From an archaeon (GTDB taxonomy: Archaea > Nanobdellota > Nanobdellia > Pacearchaeales > GW2011-AR1), in the NCBI GenBank assembly GCA_027341315.1, contig DAIENA010000010.1:1-21692 (forward strand): 21,692 nt of DNA, written 5' to 3'. Position 1 is the first letter of the stretch. Each line of letters starts with the position of its first letter. Below, piece after piece: positions 20,288-21,692 of the stretch. The notes beneath the pieces are model-generated. The model was not told the origin of the DNA and ran no database searches. It saw nothing but the letters and a program-made list of their open reading frames with translations. The translations under genes and the position numbers were made by a program.

Positions 20288-20293
20288 TTTTAA
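20288..20293 (-). promoter_or_regulatory. TATA box of the STT3 gene
   Basis: TTTAAA is centred 26.5 nt before the ATG at 20264, in the 62-nt gap after secD. It supports a separate leaderless transcript. Confidence 0.5.
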
Positions 20294-20326
20294 AGTTTGT
20301 TCATCAAAAGTTCCAAAAAAGAAATT

Positions 20327-21691
20327 TTATTTTTCATCTTTTTCGCCAAACTTTTTTAAAAGTTCCCCAAAAGCAGGGCGAGTTATGAAAACTCCGACGG
20401 AAATCCCAATTATTGTTGTGATTGCAAACCCTTTAAGAAGTCCCGCACCGGCCCATAGAAGTGGGAGTAGAGAAACTAATGCTGTAAAGTAAGCGGCAAG
20501 AATAATTGAGAAAGCCCTTTTCAGTCTTTGTTTTATACTTAATATTTTATTTGACCCTGTTTCATCCATTAAAACAATTAAATCATCAACCCCCGTACCA
20601 ATTGTCGCAAGAATTCCGGCAATCGACGGCAAATCGAGATTCCACTGTATTAATGCGGCGATTCCCAATATTATCAACACTTCTGAAATTGTTGTCAAAA
20701 TAATTGAAAGGGAAGCTTTCCATCTTCTATAACGCACAAAAATAATTGTTGAAACACTCAAAATGGCGACGAGACCCGCGATAAAAATATAATTTATAAA
20801 AGATTCCCCGAGAAGAGGAGAGATTGTGTCCAGCTTTATAATTTGAAGTTTAAAAGGTAAGCTTCCGGTCATTAAAATCGTCTGAAGTTTCTTCATCTCC
20901 GACTTTGCATTAGATAAAGCTGCGTCCTGAGTTGTGCCCGTCCCCGAGCCGGAAATTTGAATTTGCGTTGTGACTCTCCCTCTTAATCCCTCGCTGATTT
21001 GAAGACTTTCAACAAGATTATCATCTAAAAACAAATCTAATTTTTGAGTTAAGTATCCTCCCTGAACAGGAATATTTGCAGTAGCATTTGCTTCTCTCTC
21101 TGCTGCAGCCCCACTTAAAACAATATTAAAGTGAAATGGACAAACATATCCCCCATTACCGTTGGGGCCGCAAGTTCCTATCCCCGCATTCTGCGCATCT
21201 TTCCCGACGGAAGAAACGTCCCTTGAACCTCCCTCAAAAACTGTGGAATTTCCTATTTTAGCCTCGAACTTTCCCTGCTGTGAAATTAATTCCTGAAGGT
21301 CTTTTGGTGTTGCGCCGGCAATTTCAATTTTCATATAATTATTTCCCGATAAATCGCTGACGGGAGAAACCTGGAGGTCCGTTAATCCGAACGCATTAAG
21401 TCGATTCTGCGTGATTTGCACCAAATCCGAAAGTTCGCTTTGAGTTAAAGAGTGGTTCTCCGCCTGAACGAGCGCCCTCGCACCGCCCGCAAGATCAAGG
21501 CCCAATTTTAAATTTGATTTAGATATTCCTGAAACAGTCACTTCTGAAAGGTTTTCCCCGTAAAAAGTATAATCTCCTGAAGTTGTTCCTATTGTTAATT
21601 TTGTGTTTACTCCCGGAATAAACTTTCCCGCAATTGCGCTGTTGTAAGAATTTAAGTCTGTGACTTTTTGCCCGTCTATCGACGTTATAAC
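20327..21691 (-). CDS. secD: Protein translocase subunit SecD (5' end outside window)
   Basis: SecD works with SecF to pull translocating proteins through the SecYEG pore using the proton or sodium gradient. The frame is open from the window edge to the stop at 20327, about 454 residues. A GTG at 21541 is internal, since the codons before it continue a conserved-looking domain. The signature NLKLGLDLAGGARALVQAEN is at the start of the large periplasmic/extracellular domain. The P1 region (SDLVQITQNRLNAFGLTDLQV) follows. The last 160 residues contain five helices with ILATIGTGVDDLIVLMDE, the conserved acidic pair of SecD helix 4. The first 50 residues visible (IDGQKVTDLNSYNSAIAG, then PGVNTKLTI) resemble a PDZ-like domain, as I recall from some archaeal SecD proteins. 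secF is not in the window and may lie upstream. Confidence 0.92.
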   Translation of the reverse strand, partial: VITSIDGQKVTDLNSYNSAIAGKFIPGVNTKLTIGTTSGDYTFYGENLSEVTVSGISKSNLKLGLDLAGGARALVQAENHSLTQSELSDLVQITQNRLNAFGLTDLQVSPVSDLSGNNYMKIEIAGATPKDLQELISQQGKFEAKIGNSTVFEGGSRDVSSVGKDAQNAGIGTCGPNGNGGYVCPFHFNIVLSGAAAEREANATANIPVQGGYLTQKLDLFLDDNLVESLQISEGLRGRVTTQIQISGSGTGTTQDAALSNAKSEMKKLQTILMTGSLPFKLQIIKLDTISPLLGESFINYIFIAGLVAILSVSTIIFVRYRRWKASLSIILTTISEVLIILGIAALIQWNLDLPSIAGILATIGTGVDDLIVLMDETGSNKILSIKQRLKRAFSIILAAYFTALVSLLPLLWAGAGLLKGFAITTIIGISVGVFITRPAFGELLKKFGEKDEK

Positions 21692-21692
21692 T

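Noticed and set aside
1..21692. tRNA or rRNA genes, CRISPR arrays, insertion sequences, integrase or attachment sites
   Set aside because: Reading both strands showed no cloverleaf with a T-loop consensus, no regularly spaced direct repeats, and no transposase or integrase motifs; a dedicated search could still find a weak one.

Overview
The window looks like a piece of chromosome from a small-genome DPANN archaeon (Pacearchaeota, Woesearchaeota or a close relative); this is inferred from gene content, not from a marker-gene tree. The evidence is an archaeal SecY next to an EMC3/DUF106 insertase homologue, an archaeal prefoldin alpha, an STT3/AglB oligosaccharyltransferase with an Alg7-like GlcNAc-1-phosphate transferase, and an archaeal-type SecD. 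TTTAAA/TATA boxes sit about 25 nt upstream of most operon-leading start codons, which implies leaderless transcription. The DNA is AT-rich and densely packed, with no tRNA, rRNA, CRISPR array or insertion sequence visible.

Layout. 1-2233 (+): the 3' end of secY, a 61-aa two-helix membrane protein, an EMC3/DUF106 protein and prefoldin alpha with a His/Cys-rich tail. 2296-3482: an 89-aa unknown protein (-) and a SpoIIM-family membrane protein (+), divergent and sharing one TATA box. 3433-5574 (-): a diversity-generating retroelement (DGR) made of a target gene with a 3' variable repeat (VR), a spacer with hairpins, a template repeat (TR) and a reverse transcriptase (RT). 5716-20264: surface-glycan and protein N-glycosylation genes, namely lipid-carrier GlcNAc-P transferase, flippase, UDP-sugar dehydrogenase, GT2/GT4/GT9 glycosyltransferases, two related methyltransferases, a radical SAM/SPASM enzyme, a WecB-like epimerase and STT3. 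20327-21692 (-): secD, cut by the window end.

The most interesting system is the DGR. Over 84 aligned positions TR and VR differ at 14 sites, and every one is an adenine in the template (14 of 28 adenines, 0 of 56 other bases). All nine AAY asparagine codons of the TR are changed in the VR. The RT gene is broken in the middle by a (GA)13 dinucleotide tract: motifs 1-3 are in one frame and motifs 4-7, including YVDD, are in the +1 frame. One extra GA unit, or two fewer, would restore a 357- or 355-aa RT. The clean TR/VR pattern indicates recent activity, so the tract may be a phase-variable on/off switch for a hypermutation system. A recent inactivating slip or an assembly error are the main alternatives.

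The glycan region is compositionally mosaic. The lipid-carrier transferase, wecB and the core genes are rich in CG dinucleotides, while most genes between about 8.1 and 16.4 kb are strongly CG-depleted. That fits a horizontally replaced glycan-assembly cassette between resident N-glycosylation genes. Proposed pathway: WecB and the dehydrogenase supply sugar nucleotides, the Alg7-like enzyme starts the lipid-linked glycan, the glycosyltransferases extend and the methyltransferases or radical SAM enzyme decorate it, the flippase exports it, and STT3 transfers it to secreted proteins delivered through SecY/SecD.
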